Shown here piece by piece: positions 7,993 to 17,175 of a stretch of DNA of 64,000 bases; positions within the stretch are counted from its first letter, which is position 1; each line of letters opens with the position of its first letter. The stretch comes from Urbifossiella limnaea (lineage in GTDB: Bacteria; Planctomycetota; Planctomycetia; Gemmatales; Gemmataceae). Where the stretch lies: positions 7,486,322-7,550,321 of the forward strand of contig NZ_CP036273.1 of NCBI RefSeq assembly GCF_007747215.1. Direction: 5' to 3'. The notes under the pieces are model-generated. The model made no database searches, was not told the DNA's origin, and saw nothing but the letters and a program-made list of their open reading frames with translations. A program made the translations under genes and the position numbers.

Positions 7993-9642
7993 GTGGGACT
8001 CGACAACGGAGCGGATGTGGGCACCAAGAAGGCGATCCGGCGGAACGTGGTGTGGAACACGGCCGGTCTCGTCGCCGAGACGGGGGCCGGGTTCCTCGTG
8101 CTGCCGTACCTGATCGTCCACCTCGGCCAGGAAGTCTACGGGGTCTGGATCGTGCTGGGCGCACTCATGGGCTACTTCGGCCTGCTGGACCTGGGCATCC
8201 GGGGCGCGGTCGGCCGGCATGTCGCGTTCTACCACTCCCGCGGCGATCAGGAGGGTTTGAACCGGACGCTGACCGGTGGGATGACGTTCCTGTCGGCCGT
8301 CGCCGTGGCCGCGGTCGCCGCGATCCTGGCCGGTCAGTCGCTCTTCTTTCAGGTGTTCGACATCCCCCCGCCGCAGCACGAGACGGTCCAACTCGCGCTC
8401 CAACTGGTGGCGGTGCAACTCGCCCTGTTTCTGGTCTCGACGGGCTTCGACGCCACCCTCTGGGGCTGTCAGCGGTTCGACTGGCTGAACATGGTCGACA
8501 TCCCCGCCGTCGTCCTCCGGACGGGCCTCACGTTCGCTCTGGTCCGGTCGCCCGAGGACATGCCGACGCTCGCGTGGATCGCGGTGGGTGTAACAGCCGG
8601 CACGTGTGTCGCGAAAGGCGTGCTCTGCTACCGGGCCGTTCCGGGGTTGCGGGTCCGCCCGAGGTACCTCACCAGGGACTCCCTCCGGGAGTTGTTCCAC
8701 TTCGGAAGTTGGAACCTCGTCACGAACGTCGCGGTGGTGAGCCGGCGGCAGTTCACGATCCTCCTGATCGGGGCCCTCCTGGGGGTGATGTGGACGGCGC
8801 CGTTCTCCGTCGCGGAACGCCTCCTCGGGGCCGCCACCGCGGCCCTGGTCGCCGTGACCGGGGTACTGACCCCGTACGCGACCTCCCTGTACGCCACCGG
8901 GCGGGTGGACGCGCAGCGGCGGTTGTTCCTGGAGGGGGGGCGTGTCTCGGCGGCGATGGCGGTGTTGTTGACATCGCTCCTGATCGTGCTCGGCGGTCCC
9001 CTGATTAACCTCTGGGTCGGGGCAGCGATGGCGCCCGCCGCCGGCCTCTTGATCGTGATCGCGGCGGGCGAGATGTTGTCCGGAACCCAGCACATCACGA
9101 AGGGGATGGTGGTCGCGGCCGGACAGCACCGGGCCCTGGCGCTGTGCTCGATCCTGGACGCCGCCGCCGTCTGCGGCATCACGGCCGTCGTCTGTCCGGT
9201 CTACGGTCTCCAGGGCATCGGCTGGGCCATCGCCATCCCCGCGGTCCTGTCGCGGGGTGTCGCGCCCCTGGTCCAGGGGTGCCGGCTCGTGGGCGTCGGG
9301 GTCTGGGAGTACATCGGGTATTCGATCGCCCCGGCCGTCCTGTGCTGCCTCCTGCCCGCCGCCGTCCTGTGGGTCCTTCTCGGGACATTCCCGGTGGACA
9401 GTTGGGCCAAGCTGGTCGCGTACGGTGGCCTCTACACGGTTCTGTTCGGTGCGGGCTTGGCGATACTGGTACTTCGCCGGCCGTTGAAGGGCTCCTCGGC
9501 CGTGGCGGAGTCCCGGCAGGACACGCACGACGGCCGAGTTTCCCCGGGGGCAGAGGCGTCGCTCGGGTCGGTGGACGGACAGCCAGTGAATCGGACGGGG
9601 CTCGCGCCACCCGATCTCCTGACATCACCGACCGCGGGCTAA
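7993..9642 (+). CDS. Polysaccharide flippase (Wzx/MATE-like)
   Basis: A lipid-linked oligosaccharide flippase of the Wzx/RfbX class. Twelve or more hydrophobic helices are visible across residues about 15-500, starting with TAGLVAETGAGFLVLPYLIV and including GYFGLLDLGIRGAVGRH, a typical first-half motif. The C-terminal 50 residues are hydrophilic and low in complexity. The start is uncertain: GTG 7993 gives 549 residues, while GTG 8017 is better placed behind a GGAG box and would remove eight residues. It follows the ligase by 12 nt, so the two are very likely co-transcribed. Confidence 0.88.
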   Translation: MGLDNGADVGTKKAIRRNVVWNTAGLVAETGAGFLVLPYLIVHLGQEVYGVWIVLGALMGYFGLLDLGIRGAVGRHVAFYHSRGDQEGLNRTLTGGMTFLSAVAVAAVAAILAGQSLFFQVFDIPPPQHETVQLALQLVAVQLALFLVSTGFDATLWGCQRFDWLNMVDIPAVVLRTGLTFALVRSPEDMPTLAWIAVGVTAGTCVAKGVLCYRAVPGLRVRPRYLTRDSLRELFHFGSWNLVTNVAVVSRRQFTILLIGALLGVMWTAPFSVAERLLGAATAALVAVTGVLTPYATSLYATGRVDAQRRLFLEGGRVSAAMAVLLTSLLIVLGGPLINLWVGAAMAPAAGLLIVIAAGEMLSGTQHITKGMVVAAGQHRALALCSILDAAAVCGITAVVCPVYGLQGIGWAIAIPAVLSRGVAPLVQGCRLVGVGVWEYIGYSIAPAVLCCLLPAAVLWVLLGTFPVDSWAKLVAYGGLYTVLFGAGLAILVLRRPLKGSSAVAESRQDTHDGRVSPGAEASLGSVDGQPVNRTGLAPPDLLTSPTAG

Positions 9643-9743
9643 GCCCCGTGATCCGTTAGGGCTACCGAATCACCCTCCGAACTCGCCTCGGGAGCCGGGG
9701 GGTTGCCGAGCTCGTTTCAGTACCTCTTGGGGGTTGGACGCGC

Positions 9744-10946
9744 GTGTTGAGATCCCGTACTGGTCCTGAACCGGATTGGCTGTCGCGGGGGCGCATCCCC
9801 GCGCTCGACGGCTTGCGCGCCGTGGCGGTGCTGCTCGTCTGCCTGGCCCACGCCCACCGCACGACGGACTTCCCCTCGCTCGGTCCGCTTCACCGGTTGG
9901 GTTCCATCGGCAGCGTGGGTGTGGACATTTTTTTCGTGCTGAGCGGCTTCCTGATCACCACCCTCCTGCTGCGCGAGCACGAGCAGACCGGCCGAACGAG
10001 TCTGGGCGGCTTTTACCTGCGCCGGTCCTTCCGGATTCTCCCGGCCTACGTCTGCTTCATGGCCTTCGTTGCGGCCCTCAGCTGGTACGGTTTTGCGAAG
10101 CCTTCCGCCTGGGATTGGGCGGCGGCGGTCACGTACACGATGAACTTCGTGCCCCGCCCGGCCTGGGAGCTCGGACACCTCTGGAGCCTGTCCGTCGAGG
10201 AGCACTTTTACCTCATCTGGCCGGTGACGTTCCTCGTCGTACCGCGGCGGGCGTTGCCGGGCGTGCTCGCGGGCACCCTCGCCCTCGGCCCGCTAGCTCG
10301 CCTGGCCGTCCTCATCTGGTGGCCGGCCGAAGCCCGGATGACCGACCTGTGGACGTTCACGCGACTCGATTCCATCGCGGCCGGGTGTCTGGTGGCGGTG
10401 CTCGCGCGGTCGCCACTCGGATTCCGCACCCTCGACGTACTTGGGCGGTGGTGGCCCGCGGCCTTCGTCCTGCTCGTCGCCGGCCTGGCCGCCGGGACCC
10501 TGTCCGGGAAAATGGGGATCCTGGTAACACCGACGGTGGTCGCGCTGACCCTCGGGGTTCTGGTCTGGGCCGCCGCCCGCCGTGCGCCCCGTTGGCTGGA
10601 GGCACGCGTGATGGTCGCGGTCGGGGTTGGGTCCTACAGCCTTTACCTCTGGCAGCAGCCGTTCCTCAACCCCCACTGCGAGGGGTGGTACGCTCGGTTC
10701 CCCCAAAACCTGATCCTGGCGGGGTCTTGCGCGCTCGCGTCCTACTGGCTGGTGGAGAAGCCGTTCCTCCGCATCAAGAGCAGGCTGGAGGCTCGTGGTC
10801 GGTCGGGTAATACACCCGCTCCCGCCCCGGACGGCCTCTCTGACGTGCTCCCGGCCTCCGTACCGTCGGACCCCCGCGGGGCCGAGTACTTCGCCCCCGC
10901 CGCACGGCTGGTCGGTGACCCGCCCAAGGCCGGGATGGAGCCGTGA
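9744..10946 (+). CDS. Acyltransferase family 3 (OafA/YrhL-like)
   Basis: An integral membrane acyltransferase that would O-acetylate or O-acylate sugar residues of the surface glycan. Signatures: PALDGLRAVAVLLVCLAHAH near residue 19 with the conserved histidines, SVGVDIFFVLSGFLITTLLL, the arginine motif LRRSFRILPAYV, and LWSLSVEEHFYLIWP. Ten helices fit the 400-residue length. The last 50 residues are a polar, proline-rich extension without recognisable domain. The gene starts with GTG and its stop overlaps the start of the next glycosyltransferase (TGATG), indicating translational coupling. Confidence 0.9.
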   Translation: MLRSRTGPEPDWLSRGRIPALDGLRAVAVLLVCLAHAHRTTDFPSLGPLHRLGSIGSVGVDIFFVLSGFLITTLLLREHEQTGRTSLGGFYLRRSFRILPAYVCFMAFVAALSWYGFAKPSAWDWAAAVTYTMNFVPRPAWELGHLWSLSVEEHFYLIWPVTFLVVPRRALPGVLAGTLALGPLARLAVLIWWPAEARMTDLWTFTRLDSIAAGCLVAVLARSPLGFRTLDVLGRWWPAAFVLLVAGLAAGTLSGKMGILVTPTVVALTLGVLVWAAARRAPRWLEARVMVAVGVGSYSLYLWQQPFLNPHCEGWYARFPQNLILAGSCALASYWLVEKPFLRIKSRLEARGRSGNTPAPAPDGLSDVLPASVPSDPRGAEYFAPAARLVGDPPKAGMEP

Positions 10947-12082
10947 TGGGGTCGCCGCTGCATACCGTCCACGGCGTCCTGTCGCTCGACGTGGGTGGGC
11001 TGGAGCGGCTGGTCCTCGGCCTCGTCCGCCACGGCGTGCAAGCCGGCCACCGGGTCAGCGTCGTCTGCGTCGAGGCTCCGGGACAACTCGCCGCCGAGGC
11101 CGCCGGGGCCGCGGTCGTGAGCCTGGACAAGCCGCCCGGTCGGCAACAGGCGTTTGTCGCCCGGGCCGCCGAGACCCTCTCCCGGCTGCGGCCGGACGTC
11201 GTTCACACTCACCAGATCGGGGCCGCCTGGTATCTCGGGCCGGCCGCACGCTCACTCGGGATTCCGGTCGTCCACACGGAGCACGGCAACCACTTCGCCC
11301 GCCTCGGGTCACGCCTCGCGGCCCTCAAGGCCCGTCTGGTCTTCCGATCCGCCGCCCGGTCCGTGGACCGCTTCTGCTGCGTGTCCGACGAGATTGCCGC
11401 CGCCGTCACCCGGTGGCGGACCGTGCCCCGGGGCAAGGTGCTGGTCGTCCCCAACGGCATCCCGCTCGACCCGGGGCCGGGGCTGCCCGACCCGGCCGCC
11501 GTCCGGGCGTCGCTCGGCATCCCCGCGGACGCCCCGGTGGTCGGCACCGTCGGCCGGCTCGTCGAGGTCAAGCGGCAGGACTTGCTGATCCGGGCCGTGG
11601 CCCGGCTCCGGGCCGGGTTCCCCGGGGTTCACCTGGTACTGGTGGGTGACGGGCCGGAACGGGGCCGCCTGGAGGCGGTGGCCCGGGAGGCCGGCCTGGC
11701 CGACCAGACCCACTTCCTCGGCTACCACCCCCGGCCGGAGGCGGTCCTGGGTATCATGACCGCGTTCGCCCTCACCAGCCGGTCGGAGGGCTTCCCGGTC
11801 TCGCTGTTGGAGGCGTGGCGGGCGGGGGTGCCGGTCGCGTCCGCCGCGGTCGGCGGCATCCCGGCGGTCGTGTCCGACGGGGTGAGTGGGTTGCTGTTCC
11901 CGCCGGGGGACGACGCGGCGGCCGCCGCCGCGCTGGCCCGGCTGCTCGGCGACCCGGCCCTCGCCGGGCGGGTCGGCCGGGCCGGGCGGCAGACGTTCGA
12001 GGCGAATTACACCCTCGACCGGATGGCCGCGACCTATGAGGAGTTGTACCGCGAGCGCGAGGCCGCCCCGCGAGCCGGGTGA
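10946..12082 (+). CDS. Glycosyltransferase family 4
   Basis: A GT-B fold, retaining glycosyltransferase of family 4. The N-terminal acceptor half carries the glycine-rich loop DVGGLERLVLGL and the HTEHGNHFAR block. The C-terminal donor half has VGTVGRLVEVKRQDLLI, LVGDGPERGRLE, and the E-x7-E motif in SRSEGFPVSLLEAWRAG. About 378 residues, normal for the family. A GTG directly before the ATG could also initiate. It is coupled to the acyltransferase upstream, and the oxidoreductase starts 22 nt downstream. Donor and acceptor sugars cannot be told from sequence. Confidence 0.92.
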   Translation: MGSPLHTVHGVLSLDVGGLERLVLGLVRHGVQAGHRVSVVCVEAPGQLAAEAAGAAVVSLDKPPGRQQAFVARAAETLSRLRPDVVHTHQIGAAWYLGPAARSLGIPVVHTEHGNHFARLGSRLAALKARLVFRSAARSVDRFCCVSDEIAAAVTRWRTVPRGKVLVVPNGIPLDPGPGLPDPAAVRASLGIPADAPVVGTVGRLVEVKRQDLLIRAVARLRAGFPGVHLVLVGDGPERGRLEAVAREAGLADQTHFLGYHPRPEAVLGIMTAFALTSRSEGFPVSLLEAWRAGVPVASAAVGGIPAVVSDGVSGLLFPPGDDAAAAAALARLLGDPALAGRVGRAGRQTFEANYTLDRMAATYEELYREREAAPRAG

Positions 12083-12104
12083 CCGACGAGAAGGTAAGGG
12101 GACT

Positions 12105-13178
12105 ATGGATTCGGGCAAGCTCCGGGTGGCGGTCGTCGGGTGCGGGCAGATCGCCGACGCGCACCTCGCGGAGGTCCGCAAAATTCGGACGGCCGAGGTC
12201 GTCGCGGTGTGCGACTCCTACCCGGAACTCGCCCGGCAGGCGGCGGAGCGGTTCGGCGTCGCGCGGACGGACACCGACGTGGCCCGGATGCTCGCCGAGG
12301 TGCGGCCGGACGTGGTCCACGTCACCACCCCGCCGCACTCCCACGCCCCGCTCGCCCTGCAGGCGCTGGCGGCCGGTGCCCACGTGTACGTCGAGAAGCC
12401 GTTCACCGTGACCGTGGCCGAGGCCGACGAGGTGCTCGCCGCCGCCGCCCGGCACGGCCGATTGGTGTGCGTCGGCCACGACCAGCTGTTCGACCCCTGC
12501 TGGGCCGAACTCCGGGCCTGCCACCGCCGCGGCGACCTCGGGCGGGTGGTCCACGTGGACTCGGTCATGGGGTACGACCTGTCCGGCCCGTTCGGCCGCG
12601 TCCTGGCCGGCGACCCCGACCACTGGGTCCACCGGCTGCCCGGCGGGCTGTTCCAGAACAACATCTCCCACGCCCTGTACAAGATCACCGACTTCCTGCC
12701 GGACGAGCGGCCAGCCGTGTGGGCCACCTGGTTCGGCCAGTCGGGGCGGGTGCCGACCGAACTCCGGGTCATGCTCCGAGGGGCGGAGGCGACGGCCGGC
12801 GTACTGTTCAGCAGCCAGGCCCGGCCGGTGCAGCGGGTCGCCCGCGTGTACGGAACGAAGGCGTGCGTGGAGGCCGACCTCGACGCCCAGACCCTCCGCT
12901 GGACGCGGCCGGCCGGTATGCCCGGGCCGTTCGGGAAGGTCCAGCGGCCGTGGCGCCACCTCACCGAGGCGGCCCGGGCGTGGACCCGGAGCGTCTGGCG
13001 GTTCGCCCGCAGCGACCTCCACTACTTCGCCGGGATGAATGCGCTGTTCCGGGCGTTCTACCGGGCGATCGCGGCCGGCGAGCCGTCCCCGACGCCGCCC
13101 GGCGACATCCGCCGGGTCACAGTCATCATGGACGACATCTTCGAGACGTGCCGCCGGCAGGAGGGGGGGGGGAAATGA
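12105..13178 (+). CDS. Gfo/Idh/MocA family NAD(P)-dependent oxidoreductase
   Basis: A sugar-modifying dehydrogenase. The N-terminal Rossmann fold is clear (LRVAVVGCGQIADAHLAEV), followed by the family hallmark VEKPFTVT with the catalytic lysine at about residue 98 and the GHDQLFDPCW block. The C-terminal half has the family's mixed-sheet pattern with DPDHWVHRLPGG. The ATG at 12105 follows a strong AAGGTAAGGGG ribosome binding site; the longer open frame to 11886 overlaps the glycosyltransferase and is a shadow. Its stop overlaps the start of the epimerase (ATGA). The pair probably makes or modifies a nucleotide sugar for this locus. Confidence 0.9.
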   Translation: MDSGKLRVAVVGCGQIADAHLAEVRKIRTAEVVAVCDSYPELARQAAERFGVARTDTDVARMLAEVRPDVVHVTTPPHSHAPLALQALAAGAHVYVEKPFTVTVAEADEVLAAAARHGRLVCVGHDQLFDPCWAELRACHRRGDLGRVVHVDSVMGYDLSGPFGRVLAGDPDHWVHRLPGGLFQNNISHALYKITDFLPDERPAVWATWFGQSGRVPTELRVMLRGAEATAGVLFSSQARPVQRVARVYGTKACVEADLDAQTLRWTRPAGMPGPFGKVQRPWRHLTEAARAWTRSVWRFARSDLHYFAGMNALFRAFYRAIAAGEPSPTPPGDIRRVTVIMDDIFETCRRQEGGGK

Positions 13179-14194
13179 CCGCGCTGGTCACGGGCGGAAC
13201 CGGCTTCCTGGGCCGCCACGTCGTCGCCGAGTTGCTCCGCCGCGGGGCCGCCGTCCGCTGCGCACTGCGGCCGACCAGTTCGGAGGAGGAACTCCGGGCG
13301 GTAGCCGCCGCACACGGCGCCGACCGGCTGGAGCTCGTCCGCGGGCACCTGACCCGGCCCGACTTCTGCGACCGGGCGGTCGCCGGGTGCGACGTCGTCT
13401 ATCACGTCGCCGCGGAGATGACCGGGGCGACCGCGGTGCTGTTCCTCGGCAACGTGGTCGCCACCCGCGTGCTGACCGACGCGGCCGGCCGGGCCGGGGT
13501 CCGGCGGTTCGTCCTGGTCAGCTCGCTCGGGGTGTACGGGACGGCCGGCGTCCCGACCGGCGGCGTGCTCGACGAGACCTGCCCGCTCGACCCGGCGGCC
13601 CACCTGCGGGACCCGTACTCGTACAGCAAGGTGGCGGAAGAGCAGGCGGCGTGGGCGGCCTACCGGGAAGGCCGGCTGCCGCTCGTCGTGGTCCGCCCGG
13701 GCGTCATCTACGGCCCCGGGCGGGACTGCCTGACGGCCCGGGTCGGGCTGCGGGTCGGGAAGCTGATGGTCGTCATGGGCGGGCGGCAGGCGATGCCGTA
13801 CACCCACGTGGCCAACTGCGCCCGGGCGGTGGTGCTGGCCGGGGAGGCCGCCGGCGTCGAGGGGCAGGCGTTCAACGTCGTGGACGACGAGCTGCCGACC
13901 GGCCGCGACCTGGTCCGGCGGTACCGGACCGAGGTCGGCGGCATCCGCCGGGTGACTATTCCGAGGTGGGCGATCGGCCCGTTGTCCGGGCTATGCGAGT
14001 GGTACCACCGGCACTCACGGGGCCAGCTGCCGGCGGTGCTGACCCGGTACAAGAGCCAGGCGATGTGGCGGCCGAGACGGTACCCGAACGACCGCGCGAA
14101 GCAGGGCCTAGGGTGGCGGCCGGAGATCGGGCTGGAGGCGGGGCTACGCGAATCGTTCGCCGCCCTGCGCCAGGGGACGCCAGCGACATCGTAA
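13175..14194 (+). CDS. NAD-dependent epimerase/dehydratase (extended SDR)
   Basis: An extended short-chain dehydrogenase. The NAD-binding motif TGGTGFLGRH is at the N-terminus (residues 6-15), the active site Tyr148-x3-Lys152 in DPYSYSKVAEE, and VVRPGVIYGPG follows. Residues LVSSLGVYG supply the conserved serine. The 339-residue length is normal. The ATG follows a poly-G ribosome binding site and overlaps the previous stop by ATGA. The C-terminal segment (SGLCEWYHRHSRGQLP) resembles enzymes acting on sugars or sterol-like substrates, so the exact substrate is open; context suggests nucleotide-sugar processing. Confidence 0.88.
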   Translation: MTALVTGGTGFLGRHVVAELLRRGAAVRCALRPTSSEEELRAVAAAHGADRLELVRGHLTRPDFCDRAVAGCDVVYHVAAEMTGATAVLFLGNVVATRVLTDAAGRAGVRRFVLVSSLGVYGTAGVPTGGVLDETCPLDPAAHLRDPYSYSKVAEEQAAWAAYREGRLPLVVVRPGVIYGPGRDCLTARVGLRVGKLMVVMGGRQAMPYTHVANCARAVVLAGEAAGVEGQAFNVVDDELPTGRDLVRRYRTEVGGIRRVTIPRWAIGPLSGLCEWYHRHSRGQLPAVLTRYKSQAMWRPRRYPNDRAKQGLGWRPEIGLEAGLRESFAALRQGTPATS

Positions 14195-14259
14195 CCCCGG
14201 CCGCTCCCCGCGGGCGGGCCTGGCCCGTCGGCGTCCACGGCCATACCCAAGCGGACGAC

Positions 14260-15468
14260 ATGGACCGACTTACCGACTCTACGGACGCGCCAGCCCCGGC
14301 CCACCTCCGCGGCCGCGACATGCTCTGCTTCAGCCACGACTGGACCGGCGACCCGCTGTCCAAGACCCACCTGATGCGGCTCCTGGCCCGCAACAACCGG
14401 GTGCTCTGGGTCAACTCCATCGGGTACCGCTCCCCGTCCCTGGCGAACAAGCGCGACCTGGGCCGGATCGTCACCAAGCTCCGGGCCGTGGCCGAGCCGG
14501 TCCGCGAGGTCGAGCCGAACTTGTTCGTCTTCAGCCCCCTCGTCATCCCGTCCTGGGGCAACTCTCTCCTCCGGCGGCTCAACGCCCGGCTACTCCGCTG
14601 GCAGGTCCGGCGGGCGATGCGGAAGCTCCGCTTCCGCCGGCCCGTCAACTGGGTGTTCAACCCGGCCGCCGGCATACTCGCCGGCCGCCTCGGCGAGGAG
14701 CGGGTCGTCTACTATTGCGTCGACGAGTACACCGCCTTCAAGGGGGTGGACACCGCGTCGCTCGCCGCGATCGAGCGGGACCTGATCGCGAAGGCCGACC
14801 TCGTCGTCGTGTCGGCCGAGAAGCTGTTGGCCAGCAAGAAGGCCCCGCACGCCCCGACCATCCTCGTCCGCCACGGGGTCGATTTCGACCACTTCGCAAA
14901 GGCCCTCCGGCCAGACACGCCGGTGCCCGCCGAGGTCGCGAACCTCCCCCGGCCGGTGATCGGCTACTTCGGCCTGATCGCCGACGACTGGGTGGATATT
15001 CCGCTGCTCGTCCACGTCGCCCGCAACTTCCCCACGGGGTCGCTGGTGTTGCTCGGCAAGGTGACGATGGACGTGTCGGCCCTGGCGCGGGAGCCGAACA
15101 TCCATCTCCTCGGCCGCAAGCCCTACGCCGACTTGCCGGGGTACAGCAAGGCGTTCGACGCGGCCGTCATCCCGTTCCCGGTCACCGAGGTGACGCTCAA
15201 CGCCAACCCGCTGAAGGCCCGGGAATATCTGGCCGCCGGCCTCCCGGTCGTGTCCACCGATATCCCCGAGGTCCGGGTGCTGCCGCAGTGCCGGATCGGG
15301 CGGTCCCCCGAGGAGTTCGTCGCCGAGCTGCGTGCGGCACTCGCGACGCCCGGCCCGCAGGCCGCGATCAGCGAGTCGGTCCGCGGCGAGGGGTGGGACG
15401 CCCGGCTGGCCGAGGTCGAACGGCACTTGGTCCCCATCCTGTCGGGCCCAGCCCCGCGGTCCGCATGA
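14260..15468 (+). CDS. Glycosyltransferase (GT-B, family 4-like)
   Basis: A cytoplasmic glycosyltransferase of about 402 residues. The N-terminal half starts MLCFSHDWTGDPLSKTHLMR after a short polar leader and includes WVFNPAAG and YYCVDEYTAFKG. The donor half shows PVIGYFGLIADDWVD, VLLGKVTMD, and the NPLKAREYLAAGLPVVSTD block. A later in-frame ATG at the start of the MLCFSHDW block could be the true start, since the leader is not conserved in type. The upstream open frame is a shadow of the epimerase. Its stop overlaps the next glycosyltransferase start (ATGA). Confidence 0.88.
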   Translation: MDRLTDSTDAPAPAHLRGRDMLCFSHDWTGDPLSKTHLMRLLARNNRVLWVNSIGYRSPSLANKRDLGRIVTKLRAVAEPVREVEPNLFVFSPLVIPSWGNSLLRRLNARLLRWQVRRAMRKLRFRRPVNWVFNPAAGILAGRLGEERVVYYCVDEYTAFKGVDTASLAAIERDLIAKADLVVVSAEKLLASKKAPHAPTILVRHGVDFDHFAKALRPDTPVPAEVANLPRPVIGYFGLIADDWVDIPLLVHVARNFPTGSLVLLGKVTMDVSALAREPNIHLLGRKPYADLPGYSKAFDAAVIPFPVTEVTLNANPLKAREYLAAGLPVVSTDIPEVRVLPQCRIGRSPEEFVAELRAALATPGPQAAISESVRGEGWDARLAEVERHLVPILSGPAPRSA

Positions 15469-16628
15469 GAATCCTGGCCCTCACCAACCGCTACCCGCGG
15501 CCCGGCCGCGAGCAGGACGCCGTCTACAACCACCTCCAGGCGCGCGCCCTGGCCCGGGAGCACACGGTCGCCGCCGTCGTCCCGGTACCGTGGACTGAGC
15601 GGGTCGCCAACCGCCGGACGGGGGTCACGATCCCCCCCGAGCTTGACCGCGACAGGGTACACGTCTACCACCCGACGTACTACTACCCGCCGTGGGTGCT
15701 TCAGAGCGCGTACGGCCGGTTCTACCAGGCGAGCGTCCGGCGGACGTTCCTTCGGGCGGCGGCCGCACTCCGGCCGGAGGTCGTGCTGGCCTGTTGGGCG
15801 CACCCGGACGGGTGGGCCGCGGTCCAGCTCGGGCGGGAGCTCGACCTGCCGGTGGTGATCAAGGTGATCGGGTCGGACGTGCTGGTCCTGGGCCGGGCTG
15901 GCCGCCGGGCGGCAAGGGTCGCGGAGGCGCTCCGGGAGGCGGACGGCGTGGTCGCGGTCAGCCGCGATCTGGCCGACCACGTCGTCCGCCTCGGGGTCGA
16001 CCCCGGCCGCGTCCACGTGGTCCCGGAGGGGACCGACCTGGAGGTGTTCTGCCCGGGGGACCGGGGCGAGGCGCGGACCCGGCTCGGGCTGCCGGCCGAC
16101 GGGCGGGTCATCGTGTTCGTCGGGAACGTGCTGCTGTCGAAGGGGGCCGGGGTGCTGGTCGAGGCCTGCGGGGCGCTCGCCGCCCGCGGGGCCGAGTTCC
16201 GGTGCTACGTCGTCGGCCGCGGTGCGGACACAGCCGCCGTCGGTCGGTCGGTCGAGCGGCTCGGGCTAGGCGACCGGGTGACCCTTGCCGGCCCCCGCCC
16301 GCAGGCCGACCTGCCGGACTGGTACCGGGCGGCCGACGTCGTGACGCTCCCGAGCTATTCCGAGGGAATCCCGAACGTGCTGCGGGAGGCACTGGCGTGC
16401 GGCCGGCCGTTCGTCGCCACCCGCGTCGGGGGGATCCCGGAACTGGTCCGCGGGCCCGCCGGCCGGCTCGTCCCGCCGGGCGACCCGGCGGCGCTGGCCG
16501 ACGCGCTCGCCGCCGTCCTGGCCGACCCGCCGCCGGTGACCGAGGCCGAGCGCTCGGTCAATGTCAGCTGGGACAAGTCGGCCCGGCAACTGGCCGGGCA
16601 CCTGCGGGCGGCGGCGGAGCGAGGCTGA
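15465..16628 (+). CDS. Glycosyltransferase family 4
   Basis: A third GT-B retaining glycosyltransferase (387 residues). It begins MRILALTNRYPRPGREQDA, has the nucleotide-sugar half FVGNVLLSKGAGVLVEA, and the E-x7-E motif in SEGIPNVLREALACGRP followed by VATRVGGIPELV. It is translationally coupled to the preceding transferase through ATGA and ends the forward polysaccharide block. A reverse gene ends only 6 nt downstream, so the two transcripts converge without a visible terminator. Confidence 0.92.
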   Translation: MRILALTNRYPRPGREQDAVYNHLQARALAREHTVAAVVPVPWTERVANRRTGVTIPPELDRDRVHVYHPTYYYPPWVLQSAYGRFYQASVRRTFLRAAAALRPEVVLACWAHPDGWAAVQLGRELDLPVVIKVIGSDVLVLGRAGRRAARVAEALREADGVVAVSRDLADHVVRLGVDPGRVHVVPEGTDLEVFCPGDRGEARTRLGLPADGRVIVFVGNVLLSKGAGVLVEACGALAARGAEFRCYVVGRGADTAAVGRSVERLGLGDRVTLAGPRPQADLPDWYRAADVVTLPSYSEGIPNVLREALACGRPFVATRVGGIPELVRGPAGRLVPPGDPAALADALAAVLADPPPVTEAERSVNVSWDKSARQLAGHLRAAAERG

Positions 16629-16634
16629 GTCGGG

Positions 16635-17111
16635 TCACCGGCGTCGGGGCGGGGTGCCGACGCCGCCCGCGCCGGTCCCGCCAATGCCCGGCCGGCCGGT
16701 CATCACCCCACCGGCCTGGCCACCCGGTTGGAAGTTCGCCGGACCCCCGCCACCGACTGAACCCGGTCCGCTGTTGAGGAAGTACCCGCCGTAGTTGAGG
16801 AACTGGGTCGGGTGGCCGGTGACCGGCGCCCCCACCTCGACCTCCGACTGGAGCCCGCCGATCGCCTGTTGGTTGGCGGCCACGGAGCCCTGGAGGTTTG
16901 TGATCGACTGCCGGAACTGCTGGTCGGGCCGCACCAGGCCGTAGTAGTTCAGCGCCGGGGAGCCGGACCGGAGCAGGTTGAGGTACGGGCTGAACGACGG
17001 CCGCTGAATGTTCCCCGCGCCCCCCACCCCGCCCGGGACGGGGGGCTGGGCCTTCGCCGCCCCGGCGAGGGTGCCGAGGACGGCCGCGGCGACGAGCGAC
17101 TTTCGGTTCAT
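16635..17111 (-). CDS. Small secreted Gly/Pro-rich protein
   Basis: A 158-residue protein of unknown function. It has a clear signal peptide (MNRKSLVAAAVLGTLAGAAKA, cleavage expected after AKA). The mature part has a short block NLLRSGSPALNYYGLVRPDQ, a possible helix FRQSITNLQGSVAANQQAI, and the motif VTGHPTQFLNYGGYFLN, a pattern I associate with short planctomycete secreted proteins, followed by a glycine-rich tail ending in RRR. It lies in the reverse group with the export lipoprotein, 64 nt downstream of that gene's stop, so it may be an accessory of the envelope. Confidence 0.7.
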   Translation of the reverse strand: MNRKSLVAAAVLGTLAGAAKAQPPVPGGVGGAGNIQRPSFSPYLNLLRSGSPALNYYGLVRPDQQFRQSITNLQGSVAANQQAIGGLQSEVEVGAPVTGHPTQFLNYGGYFLNSGPGSVGGGGPANFQPGGQAGGVMTGRPGIGGTGAGGVGTPPRRR

Positions 17112-17175
17112 GGTCCTGCCCCGTGCGGTGACCCGGTTCCAACCACTTACTAGTCTACCCGACGCCGTTCACGAC